Positions 1-5,402 of a stretch of 10,104 bases of DNA are shown here, one piece after another. The stretch is from positions 1-10,104 of the forward strand of contig CAZOZK010000036.1 of NCBI GenBank assembly GCA_964584245.1. The letters run 5' to 3'. How positions within the stretch are numbered: position 1 is the stretch's first letter; each line of letters opens with the position of its first letter. Under the pieces are notes generated by a model, which saw only the letters and a program-made list of their open reading frames with translations, searched no databases and was not told the origin of the DNA. A program made the position numbers and the translations under genes. Source of the stretch: CAZOZK01 sp964584245. GTDB lineage: Bacteria; Patescibacteriota; Microgenomatia; UBA1400; PJMF01.

Positions 1-5
1 CACCT

Positions 6-82
6 GCGCCCGTAGCTCAGCTGGATAGGGCATCTGTCTTCGGAACAGAGGGTCGGGGGTTCGAATGCCTCCTGGCGAACCA
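6..82 (+). tRNA. tRNA-Arg (anticodon TCG), with several stem mismatches
   Basis: A cloverleaf can be drawn. The anticodon stem 33-37/45-49 is perfect, the loop is CTTCGGA and the anticodon TCG (40-42) reads CGA. The D-loop GG (23-24) and T-loop TTCGAAT (60-66) are canonical, and a CCA end is encoded at 80-82. The stems are imperfect: G6 faces A78 and C11 faces T73 in the acceptor stem, G59 faces G67 where G53-C61 is nearly invariant in tRNAs, and D-stem T17-G29 is a wobble. Identity as an arginine tRNA by anticodon is clear. Whether it is functional or a decaying copy is not. Confidence 0.8.
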
Positions 83-113
83 TTGTGATTGTTTTGCCCT
101 TACTTTCATTTAC

Positions 114-187
114 GGGCCAGTAGCTCAGTTGGTTAGAGCAGCAGCCTCTTAAGCTGCGTGTCCTGGGTTCGAGTCCCAGCTGGCTCA
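114..187 (+). tRNA. tRNA-Lys (anticodon CTT)
   Basis: This is a well-formed tRNA. The acceptor stem 114-120/180-186 pairs fully with one G-T wobble, the anticodon stem 141-145/153-157 is perfect around loop CTCTTAA, and the anticodon CTT (148-150) reads AAG. The T-arm has a perfect 5-bp stem around TTCGAGT. The discriminator is A187. It is followed by CAT, so CCA is not encoded and must be added by the CCA-adding enzyme. It lies 31 nt after tRNA-Arg on the same strand and directly before a strong terminator, so the two are probably co-transcribed. Confidence 0.95.
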
Positions 188-190
188 CAT

Positions 191-226
191 TTTAAAAAAA
201 ACCAGCCACGGGCTGGATTTTTTTTA
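191..226. terminator. Bidirectional intrinsic terminator after the tRNA pair
   Basis: A 6-bp perfect stem CCAGCC/GGCTGG (202-207 and 211-216) with loop ACG is flanked by an A-run on the left (194-201) and a T-run on the right (218-225). The runs extend the stem. It therefore ends the tRNA transcript on the plus strand and could stop minus-strand transcription arriving from the transglutaminase gene. Confidence 0.9.
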
Positions 227-289
227 AAATGAGGTCTGCTGATTGAATCAAGCCCTTGGTTCGCGTGCAAGTGTAAAAATTTCCCGTTC

Positions 290-332
290 TACAAAAAAAT
301 ACGAGCACCTCGCAGCGCGCGGAGCGCGCGAG
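290..332 (-). terminator. Possible minus-strand terminator with GC-rich hairpin
   Basis: A stem CTCGC-A-GCGC / GCGC-GCGAG (309-318 and 324-332, one bulged A at 314) closes a 5-nt loop. Read on the minus strand, it is followed nine bases later by a run of seven T (plus-strand A-run 293-299). A smaller alternative stem, CGAG-GTG-CTCG, uses the 3' half of the large stem and sits next to the T-run. It could end the transglutaminase transcript, whose stop codon lies about 80 nt upstream. The 9-nt gap between the main stem and the T-run is unusual for an intrinsic terminator. Confidence 0.4.
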
Positions 333-344
333 AAGGACCAGTTA

Positions 345-394
345 AATAGTATTAAATAATAAATAAATTGACAAACAGCAACGCTAATACTATT
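345..394. repeat. 10-bp perfect inverted repeat, AT-rich
   Basis: AATAGTATTA at 345-354 is the exact reverse complement of TAATACTATT at 385-394, with 30 nt between. It lies just past the stop codon of the minus-strand gene. It could be an operator-like site or an RNA stem, but the low complexity of the region makes chance possible. Confidence 0.45.
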
Positions 395-413
395 GCAACA
401 CTCACAAAAAATA

Positions 414-1232
414 TTATTTTCCTCTGAGCCATTTATTAAATCCAGCTATTGGATTTCGAGTTTTTTTGGATATTTTCAAACTTGGATCAATATCTTCAGG
501 TCTTTCATAGAACCACCGTTTGCTATTTTCATTCATGTCAAGCAATGGTCCAATATACTCTTGTGCTGGATCCAAAATAAATACTTTACCTACAGAATTA
601 GTATATCGAACCCAGGCGTGACCACCCTCGCCTTTGATAACATTTCTGTCAACTGAAACAGTACCTCCCAAAAAGCCATCTTTACATAGTCTTTCTAATA
701 AATAAGCTGTTAATAGTGCTTGGTGTCTGCAGACTCCGCCACCATATTCACCACTATTATCATGATGAATCAAAAAAACTGATAGATATATTTTTTGATG
801 AGGCTCAGGATATTTTTGTTGTATTTGATCTACCCAATCTGAATTATAGGGCATAACTTCCCTGACCAAACCCCACACTTCTCTAAGAATATGATTTTTA
901 ATTTCACCATACTCAGCTGCTTTTATATTAAGCCTTTCCATCAATTTTTGGTAAACATTTTTAAGTTCTGAATCTTTTTCATCATCAACTACGGCAGCTT
1001 CATGGCCAGCACTTCCTAAATAGATACCACCATTAATCTCTCGATCTCTACTAATCACAGGTCTATTTTGAAAAAATTTTTCATTCCTCATTTTTCCCTT
1101 TTCTTCATAGAAAGGGCTTTTTTTAAGTATATGTTTTTCCTCCATTTCAGTTAATCTCCAATTAACTGTTGGTTTATTTTTTCCTTTTCTCCTAAACATT
1201 CTATTAAAATTAAAAATAGAGCTTTCAATCAT
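414..1232 (-). CDS. Transglutaminase-like (Cys-His-Asp) domain protein
   Basis: The protein is 272 residues with no signal peptide or membrane segment, so it is probably cytoplasmic. The C-terminal half carries a papain/transglutaminase-type triad in the right order: Cys168 in GGGVCRHQA, His205 in GGHAWVRY and Asp221 in FILDPAQ. The GVCRHQALL...HAWV...LDP pattern resembles transglutaminase-like domains, including the plant EDR1/CTR1 N-terminal type. The substrate is unknown, and the role could be protease, peptidase or amidase. Residues 1-60 are lysine-rich and probably flexible. The start is uncertain. ATG 1232 has no Shine-Dalgarno but has TATACT exactly 6 nt upstream (leaderless). Met48 is preceded by AAGGG and would keep the whole domain. 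An RNA/terminator element lies just upstream. The gene is AT-richer than its neighbours and stands alone. Confidence 0.75.
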   Translation of the reverse strand: MIESSIFNFNRMFRRKGKNKPTVNWRLTEMEEKHILKKSPFYEEKGKMRNEKFFQNRPVISRDREINGGIYLGSAGHEAAVVDDEKDSELKNVYQKLMERLNIKAAEYGEIKNHILREVWGLVREVMPYNSDWVDQIQQKYPEPHQKIYLSVFLIHHDNSGEYGGGVCRHQALLTAYLLERLCKDGFLGGTVSVDRNVIKGEGGHAWVRYTNSVGKVFILDPAQEYIGPLLDMNENSKRWFYERPEDIDPSLKISKKTRNPIAGFNKWLRGK

Positions 1233-1238
1233 ACAATA

Positions 1239-1244
1239 AGTATA
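1239..1244 (-). promoter_or_regulatory. -10 box (TATACT) for a leaderless start
   Basis: TATACT, read on the minus strand, ends exactly 6 nt before ATG 1232, which would put transcription start on the start codon. No good -35 is seen at 16-18 bp, so this is a weak or alternative promoter beside the stronger one at 1355-1383. Confidence 0.4.
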
Positions 1245-1270
1245 ATTTTTTTTAACAGAAATACCACATC

Positions 1271-1295
1271 AAAAAACGCACCATCTCTGGTGCGT
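1271..1295 (-). terminator. Intrinsic terminator upstream of the transglutaminase gene
   Basis: An 8-bp perfect stem ACGCACCA/TGGTGCGT (1276-1283/1288-1295) has a 4-nt loop. Read on the minus strand it is followed directly by six T (1276-1271). It sits between promoter 1355-1383 and the start codon at 1232, so it either ends a short RNA or acts as an attenuator. Confidence 0.85.
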
Positions 1296-1348
1296 GCTTT
1301 GGGCTGAGAACGAAGTATCCCGGTTGAGGAGATAAGACCTTCTCAGGT
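1271..1348 (-). ncRNA. Candidate small RNA or attenuator leader
   Basis: Transcription from promoter 1355-1383 would start near 1348 and meet the terminator at 1295-1271, giving an RNA of about 75-80 nt. Its 5' part forms a 7-bp stem CTGAGAA/TTCTCAG (1346-1340 pairing with 1310-1304) that encloses 29 nt with minor internal pairing. It contains no start codon that opens a plausible leader peptide. I compared it by eye with TPP, SAM, preQ1, T-box and ydaO patterns and could not assign it. It could be an independent sRNA or a terminator-type riboswitch/attenuator for the transglutaminase gene. Confidence 0.5.
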
Positions 1349-1354
1349 ATGAGT

Positions 1355-1383
1355 ACTATAACAAATAACTATAAGATAGTCAA
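1355..1383 (-). promoter_or_regulatory. Sigma70-type promoter (TTGACT-17-TATAGT)
   Basis: The -35 box TTGACT (1383-1378) and the -10 box TATAGT (1360-1355) each match the consensus at five of six positions, with the ideal 17-bp spacer. It points left into the RNA element 1348-1271 and the transglutaminase gene, and is one of the best-formed promoters in the window. Confidence 0.75.
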
Positions 1384-1458
1384 ACGGTAAAATACTGTAT
1401 CAAAAGGTTTAAAAGTAGCGCATCTAAAAATTGCCTACACAAACACCAACACTACCAG

Positions 1459-2184
1459 CTACTCAACACCCTCTAACTCTGGTTTCACAAACTCCAATAC
1501 ATCAGCATTTGTCTTTTGAGTGCGGCCCAGTTCTCGATCATCAAACCTCATTTCGGCCATCCACTGATTCACCGAACTTGCCCAGCTACCTTTACTACTT
1601 GGTGTGTATTTACGCATAATTTCCTCTGGAGAAGTCAGCCCAATATCTACATAATTTGCCTTAATTTCGCGCGCAGCACGCTCAAAACCAGCCTCGTAGG
1701 TATCAAAACCAAGTGTTCCACGCTCATGAATGCCAAATCCCAAACAGTTATTGGTTCCCTCTGGAATTTTTTTACACAAATTACTTTCTTGCATCATGAT
1801 GGCAGGCAACAAACGGAAATCTAAATTGTAGTTATCAGCAATCTCGACTAATTTTGCTCCATAATAGGGGTAGGGAGTAAGCGGGGAGTTATGGCGCTCC
1901 AAAAACCGAGCAACAATTACCGCACGCGAATCTTCCACCTCAATAATCGAGCTCACACCTTTGACTTCGCCTTGTGCATCAAGATTAAGCGGCAAATCGC
2001 TCAACACTGGCGCAGTGGCCTGTTCAGATTCTTCTGGAGAGGATGACTTGAAAAAAACATTCGCCGCAACCAAGCTTTGTGAATCCTCAGGCAATAGCTC
2101 CACAAAATATAATCCGGCTATACCAGTTAAAATAACGCCAACTGAGAGAAAAAACCACGCGCACGCTAAAAATATTTTTTTCAT
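1459..2184 (-). CDS. Membrane-anchored lysozyme-like / glucosaminidase-type protein
   Basis: The protein is 241 residues. The N-terminus (MKKIFLACAWFFLSVGVIL) is a signal anchor or uncleaved signal, followed by a flexible linker to about residue 75 and an extracytoplasmic domain at 105-215. The domain has a likely catalytic Glu133 in MMQESN, a probable disulphide Cys137-Cys147 in NLCKKIPEGTNNC, then LGFGIH and KYTPSSKGSWASSVNQWM. This arrangement is typical of lysozyme-fold muramidase/glucosaminidase-like proteins that I associate with Microgenomates, so a peptidoglycan-cutting role is inferred. An in-frame ATG exists at 2211, but it lies upstream of the expected transcription start (promoter 2202-2230). 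It would also place MVYCITDPF before the signal sequence, so ATG 2184 is preferred. It diverges from the secreted glycosidase gene. Confidence 0.75.
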   Translation of the reverse strand: MKKIFLACAWFFLSVGVILTGIAGLYFVELLPEDSQSLVAANVFFKSSSPEESEQATAPVLSDLPLNLDAQGEVKGVSSIIEVEDSRAVIVARFLERHNSPLTPYPYYGAKLVEIADNYNLDFRLLPAIMMQESNLCKKIPEGTNNCLGFGIHERGTLGFDTYEAGFERAAREIKANYVDIGLTSPEEIMRKYTPSSKGSWASSVNQWMAEMRFDDRELGRTQKTNADVLEFVKPELEGVE

Positions 2185-2201
2185 AAATGGGTCTGTAATA
2201 C

Positions 2202-2230
2202 AGTATACCAAAGATTGTCCAACTCGACAA
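2202..2230 (-). promoter_or_regulatory. Promoter of the lysozyme-like gene (TTGTCG-17-TATACT, TGG-extended)
   Basis: Read leftward: -35 TTGTCG (2230-2225), a 17-bp spacer, and -10 TATACT (2207-2202) preceded by TGG (extended -10). The expected start near 2195 gives a leader of about 11 nt before ATG 2184, without a Shine-Dalgarno. Its -35 overlaps that of the divergent promoter. Confidence 0.65.
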
Positions 2231-2252
2231 AACCAATAAAAAATGGTATCCT
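2224..2252 (+). promoter_or_regulatory. Promoter of the glycosidase gene (TCGACA-17-TATCCT, TGG-extended), leaderless
   Basis: -35 TCGACA (2224-2229, five of six consensus bases), a 17-bp spacer, TGG at 2244-2246 and -10 TATCCT (2247-2252). The hexamer ends 6 nt before ATG 2259, so transcription should begin at or very near the start codon. No Shine-Dalgarno is present. Confidence 0.6.
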
Positions 2253-2258
2253 ATAACT

Positions 2259-3404
2259 ATGAAAAAGAGTATACAACTCTCAATCGCCATCGGCCTACTT
2301 TGGCTATCACTTTTTGTGATGCTTAGTACTGCTAGTGCCATGACGATTGGCCAGGTGTATGCCCAAACCGATGAAGGGCTGGTTAAAGTCAATCTAGATT
2401 CTGAAAATAACGATACTCAAAATAAACCAGAACCCGTAGTTCCAGATCATATTTCTAAATTTGGCATCCATATTTTGAATGTTCATGAACTTGATGCGGC
2501 AAATGGCATGCTTCGAGAGACGTTGCTACCAACAAATCATGATTCTCTAGAAGAATCCAAAAAGAACGAATCCTCAGCAAAAGCTGATGAAACCTGGCAG
2601 TATGTCACGGTTCCATTTACTCTGGATGATCTAGAGAAAACCTCCGAGTGGCAACAGTTTTTTGATCAATCAAAAGAGAAAAAAATTATACCTATCGTGC
2701 GTCTTATGACCAAATTTGAAAACGGCGCCTGGCAGCAACCAAACCGCAAAGAAGTTGTTGACCAGCTAACAACTTTGGCAAAGCTCAACTGGCCAACCGA
2801 TAAAAAATACATCATCATTTTTAATGAGGTAAATCACGCAAAAGAGTGGGGTGGAGAGATCAACCCTGAGTCTTATGCCGATCAATTGCTGTTTGCCGCC
2901 CAATGGGCAAAAAGTGAAGGCCAAAGTTTTGTGGTCATGCCCGCAGCTATGGACTTAGCAGCGCCAAATGGCTCCCAAACTATGGAAGCGTTTACCTACC
3001 TAAACCGAATGCTTGCTCACGCCCCAGAGGTTTTTTCTCAAATTGATATCTGGAACTCACACGCATACCCAAACCCAGCATTTAGTGCACCTCCTACTGC
3101 CACCGGCCAAAACTCACTGCGCGGATATGAAAATGAGCTTAGTTTTATCAAGGAAAAAACTGGCCGTGATCTCCAAGTCATGATTACCGAGACTGGCTGG
3201 GATGTGAACAGCCGAACTGCTTCAAAACTAACCGGATACTACGATTTTGCGGTGAAAAATATCTGGTCTGATGGCCGCATCTTGGCGGTCACACCATTTA
3301 TTTTGCAAGGCGATCCCGGACCTTTTAGCGGCTTTAGTTTCTTGACCAAAGAGGGCAAACCAAGTATCAGCGCCACCGCGCTGCGAAAAGCGATTAGTAA
3401 TTAA
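2259..3404 (+). CDS. Secreted clan GH-A-like glycoside hydrolase
   Basis: The protein is 381 residues. An N-terminal signal (MKKS, hydrophobic to about residue 25, then TASA) is followed by a charged linker to about residue 62 and a TIM-barrel-like domain to the end. Clan GH-A retaining glycosidases carry the acid/base as Asn-Glu on strand 4 and the nucleophile Glu on strand 7. Here these fit Asn189-Glu190 in IIFNEVNHAKEW and Glu311 in MITETGWD, with WNSHAYPNP (265-273) between. Family (GH5, 39, 53 or other) and substrate cannot be fixed by eye. The signal-like N-terminus fixes ATG 2259 as the start. Divergence from the lysozyme-like gene suggests joint work on surface or wall glycans, which is inference. 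Confidence 0.75.
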   Translation: MKKSIQLSIAIGLLWLSLFVMLSTASAMTIGQVYAQTDEGLVKVNLDSENNDTQNKPEPVVPDHISKFGIHILNVHELDAANGMLRETLLPTNHDSLEESKKNESSAKADETWQYVTVPFTLDDLEKTSEWQQFFDQSKEKKIIPIVRLMTKFENGAWQQPNRKEVVDQLTTLAKLNWPTDKKYIIIFNEVNHAKEWGGEINPESYADQLLFAAQWAKSEGQSFVVMPAAMDLAAPNGSQTMEAFTYLNRMLAHAPEVFSQIDIWNSHAYPNPAFSAPPTATGQNSLRGYENELSFIKEKTGRDLQVMITETGWDVNSRTASKLTGYYDFAVKNIWSDGRILAVTPFILQGDPGPFSGFSFLTKEGKPSISATALRKAISN

Positions 3405-3413
3405 GCAGTAGGG

Positions 3414-3419
3414 TATAAT
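3414..3419 (+). promoter_or_regulatory. Perfect -10 box (TATAAT), leaderless start of the 3426 gene
   Basis: TATAAT ends 6 nt before ATG 3426, so the expected transcription start is the A of the ATG. No convincing -35 is seen at 16-18 bp and no Shine-Dalgarno precedes the start. Confidence 0.55.
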
Positions 3420-3425
3420 ACAGAT

Positions 3426-3905
3426 ATGCAACCACACTCAATGTGCGCACTAGCTTTAGCCAACTGGGCCTGGAATTCAGGTGCAAATAATAACTGGGAA
3501 AAACCATTACAAAATTGTACTGCAAGTGTCACCTTTAAAAATAGAAATGATGAGACAATAACTAAGTATTATAAGCTTAAATATATCGATATTAAAAAAG
3601 ATAATCTCCAGGCAATGATCGTTGATCATAATGGAGCTAGCTGTACAGTCACCGCGGAAGAATCAAACTTCAAAGTAGTTCTTAAACATAGCGTGCAACA
3701 TGCAAGCGGGCTACGTGAAGAAATAATGTTATATACAACTAGTATTAGTGGCTTACATTACAATAGTTTAAAATACAGAGGTTTTCGAGGTGGCGTAAAT
3801 CGCAATAACCTTGCTAAACTAGACTTAAGCTGTGACATTGTTTTAAAAAACGGTAGCATTAGTACAGTAGCTTACTCATTAGAATTAGATGGTCTCCCAA
3901 AATAA
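3426..3905 (+). CDS. Unrecognised 159-residue protein
   Basis: I do not recognise a family. The protein has no clear signal peptide; the N-terminus (MQPHSMCALALANWAWNSG) is only mildly hydrophobic. It has no membrane span and four cysteines (7, 31, 73, 136). The body alternates polar and hydrophobic residues (TASVTFKNR, KYYKLKYIDIK, FKVVLKHSV, CDIVLKNGS), which suggests a beta-rich fold. The start is supported by a perfect TATAAT exactly 6 nt upstream. Composition is clearly AT-richer than the genes around it: 3541-3600 has 12 G/C in 60. It lies between the glycosidase gene and the 3' end of tRNA-Leu, a possible landing site for foreign DNA, but no mobility gene or repeat is seen. Codon-like structure over the full length makes a real gene likely. 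Confidence 0.6.
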   Translation: MQPHSMCALALANWAWNSGANNNWEKPLQNCTASVTFKNRNDETITKYYKLKYIDIKKDNLQAMIVDHNGASCTVTAEESNFKVVLKHSVQHASGLREEIMLYTTSISGLHYNSLKYRGFRGGVNRNNLAKLDLSCDIVLKNGSISTVAYSLELDGLPK

Positions 3906-3911
3906 TTTTTG

Positions 3912-3993
3912 TGCCACGGGTGGGAGTCGAACCCACATGCTGTTAAGCACACGATTCTAAGTCGTGCTTGTCTACCAATTTCAACACCGTGGC
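3912..3993 (-). tRNA. tRNA-Leu (anticodon TAG)
   Basis: This is a class II tRNA with a long variable arm. The acceptor stem pairs GCCACGG (minus strand from 3993) with CCGTGGC (plus 3913-3919). The T-arm is GTGGG-TTCGACT-CCCAC. The anticodon stem CACGA/TCGTG encloses CTTAGAA, with the anticodon TAG at plus 3957-3959, reading CUA. The discriminator is A and no CCA is encoded. It converges with the 3426 gene, only 6 nt apart. Confidence 0.95.
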
Positions 3994-4029
3994 GCGCAGA
4001 CTGCGTATAGCCAAATAGCTATCACATAT

Positions 4030-4038
4030 TGTATACCA
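4030..4038 (-). promoter_or_regulatory. Extended -10 (TGG-TATACA) for tRNA-Leu
   Basis: TGGTATACA reads on the minus strand from 4038 to 4030, giving a transcript start around 4023 and about 30 nt of 5' leader before the tRNA. No good -35 is seen. A second candidate TATACG (4009-4004) lies closer. Confidence 0.4.
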
Positions 4039-4066
4039 TGTTGGCTTACAGGTAAGATACAACAGC

Positions 4067-4615
4067 ATGCAAGAAACCCACCCTTTCCAACCAGCACCCA
4101 ATTCACAAGTCATAAACCAGCAACCTCAACCGACTCAACCCTTTACACCGCTCGCACACTCTGGAGAGGAAAATTCCTTGGTAGACCTTGAAGCAAAAGG
4201 CTCAAAAATATTTGTGTGGATAAAAAGAATCTTGAGTATTGCCCTCATCGCACAAGGACTGTTCCACATATATGAATCACTTTACTTTATTTTTGCAGAA
4301 GCACCTCTACTCAGCGAGCACCTCTCACGTGGAATGATTTCAAGAGATGAAATTATTGCGCTTACCGTTCAAGCTGCTATCCAACTTGTTACTGCAAGTG
4401 TTAACTTTTTCTTAGCACATCATCTTACCAAAAATAGTGAAGAAACTGCAGAATATGTTGATATTTTCTTGGGACTAGCTCTACTTATTGCAAATGCTTT
4501 TATTATTGATTTTTTCCGCCAAATTGATGCAGACATTTTTGTTTCAAGTGTATTTAACTCAATTCTGATGTATGGTATGGTACTGCCACAAAGGCTCATA
4601 GAATTGCTTCCATAA
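4067..4615 (+). CDS. Unknown membrane protein, four predicted spans
   Basis: The protein is 182 residues. Residues 1-45 are hydrophilic and rich in Pro and Gln (QPAPNSQVINQQPQPTQPFTP), followed by a basic stretch KIFVWIKR. Hydrophobic segments lie at about 52-76, 96-118, 131-149 and 156-175. No enzymatic motif is seen and I do not recognise the family. The even number of spans after a basic segment suggests a cytoplasmic N-terminal tail, which is inference. No Shine-Dalgarno precedes the ATG; a weak TAAGAT lies 8 nt upstream. The metallopeptidase gene starts 5 nt after its stop, so the two are probably co-transcribed. Confidence 0.75.
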   Translation: MQETHPFQPAPNSQVINQQPQPTQPFTPLAHSGEENSLVDLEAKGSKIFVWIKRILSIALIAQGLFHIYESLYFIFAEAPLLSEHLSRGMISRDEIIALTVQAAIQLVTASVNFFLAHHLTKNSEETAEYVDIFLGLALLIANAFIIDFFRQIDADIFVSSVFNSILMYGMVLPQRLIELLP

Positions 4616-4620
4616 CCAGT

Positions 4621-5361
4621 ATGTTTTTTCTTTCATTGACCAAACCCAGGAAAAAAACTATCCAAACCCCTAAACCGCAACTCAAACAAATCGGGGAGAT
4701 TTCGTACATTCATAAAATAAACGCAAAATCGCGCTCGTACAAGCTCAAGGTAGATGAAAAGGGTCAATTAATCGTTGTTTCACCACCACGATTTAACCAG
4801 CAACAACTAGAAACATTCATTCTTGCCAATCAAGGGTGGATTCAAATCCATCGAGCCAAAATAACCTCAAAAAAAAATCATTTGGAGACCGACGAATCAA
4901 TCATGGTTTTGGGCAAACTGTATCACAAAAAAATCATAGTAAACCCCGATGTAGCAAGTTTTATTTCTCTGGAAAATGACGAACTGCATATTACCGTACC
5001 CGAGCAGACTCCCGCCAAAATACAAAAAATTATTCAGCGCTTTTTGGAGCAAACAGCAGAACAGTATATCGCTGCGAGAGTCGATCAATTAGCAAAAAAA
5101 ATGGATACAACCTTTACAAAACTTCGCTACGGCGAGCACAAAACCCAGTGGGGAAGTTGCCATAGAAACGGGACACTGACTTTTAATTGGCGACTGATCC
5201 ACGCGCCACGAAAAGTGATTGATTACGTGATTATTCATGAGTTAGCTCACAGAACGCACCATGACCATTCACATCGATTTTGGAACCTAGTTGCTACGTT
5301 TGACGAAGATTTTCAAGCGCATCGAAATTGGCTGACGAGATACGGGGTCAGCGCAGGATAG
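4621..5361 (+). CDS. YgjP/DUF45-family (WLM-like) zinc metallopeptidase
   Basis: The protein is 246 residues, near the family's usual size, and soluble. The diagnostic motifs are THKTQWGSC-type (here HKTQWGSC, 173-180) and FNWRLIHAP (188-196), then HELAH with His206, Glu207 and His210, and the third zinc ligand His216 in DHSHRFW. This is the HELAH-x5-HSxxFW arrangement of the YgjP family (COG1451, DUF45). The exact substrate of these proteins is poorly settled, and database labels vary between metal-dependent hydrolase and nucleotide pyrophosphatase. The N-terminal 30 residues are basic and less conserved in type, so a later start is possible. It sits 5 nt behind the membrane protein gene and converges with the next gene. 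Confidence 0.9.
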   Translation: MFFLSLTKPRKKTIQTPKPQLKQIGEISYIHKINAKSRSYKLKVDEKGQLIVVSPPRFNQQQLETFILANQGWIQIHRAKITSKKNHLETDESIMVLGKLYHKKIIVNPDVASFISLENDELHITVPEQTPAKIQKIIQRFLEQTAEQYIAARVDQLAKKMDTTFTKLRYGEHKTQWGSCHRNGTLTFNWRLIHAPRKVIDYVIIHELAHRTHHDHSHRFWNLVATFDEDFQAHRNWLTRYGVSAG

Positions 5362-5402
5362 TTTTTTTGCGCAGATTTTTGCTTAGTACACAATCAGGAA
5401 AC

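Larger units (their letters stand above)
227..413. other. Gene-free interval with hairpins
   Basis: No coding frame or recognisable RNA family is seen here. The interval holds a GC-rich hairpin (309-332) and an AT-rich inverted repeat (345-354/385-394), listed separately. A TTGACA box at 368-373 matches the -35 consensus, but no good -10 lies at 16-18 bp. It is the downstream region of the minus-strand transglutaminase gene. Confidence 0.6.

Noticed and set aside
114..230. Integration site at the tRNA-Lys 3' end
   Set aside because: No second copy of the tRNA 3' sequence and no integrase lie within the window.
368..393. TTGACA followed by TACTAT as a plus-strand promoter
   Set aside because: The spacer is only 14 bp, no better -10 lies at 16-18 bp, and it would point antisense into the transglutaminase gene with nothing to express.
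393..656. Plus-strand reading frame of 87 codons
   Set aside because: It lies opposite the transglutaminase gene, has no family features and appears to be a shadow frame.
1296..1350. TPP, ydaO, SAM or T-box riboswitch identity for the leader RNA
   Set aside because: Only short fragments such as CTGAGA match. The conserved cores and arrangement of these classes are absent, so it is left unassigned.
2087..2392. Minus-strand frame of 101 codons across the divergent promoter region
   Set aside because: It spans both promoters and the starts of two well-supported genes in other frames and shows no domain.
5362..5402. Terminator between the convergent metallopeptidase and membrane protein genes
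   Set aside because: Only a GCGCA/TGCGC pairing with a 12-nt loop containing the T-run is present, which is not a convincing intrinsic terminator.
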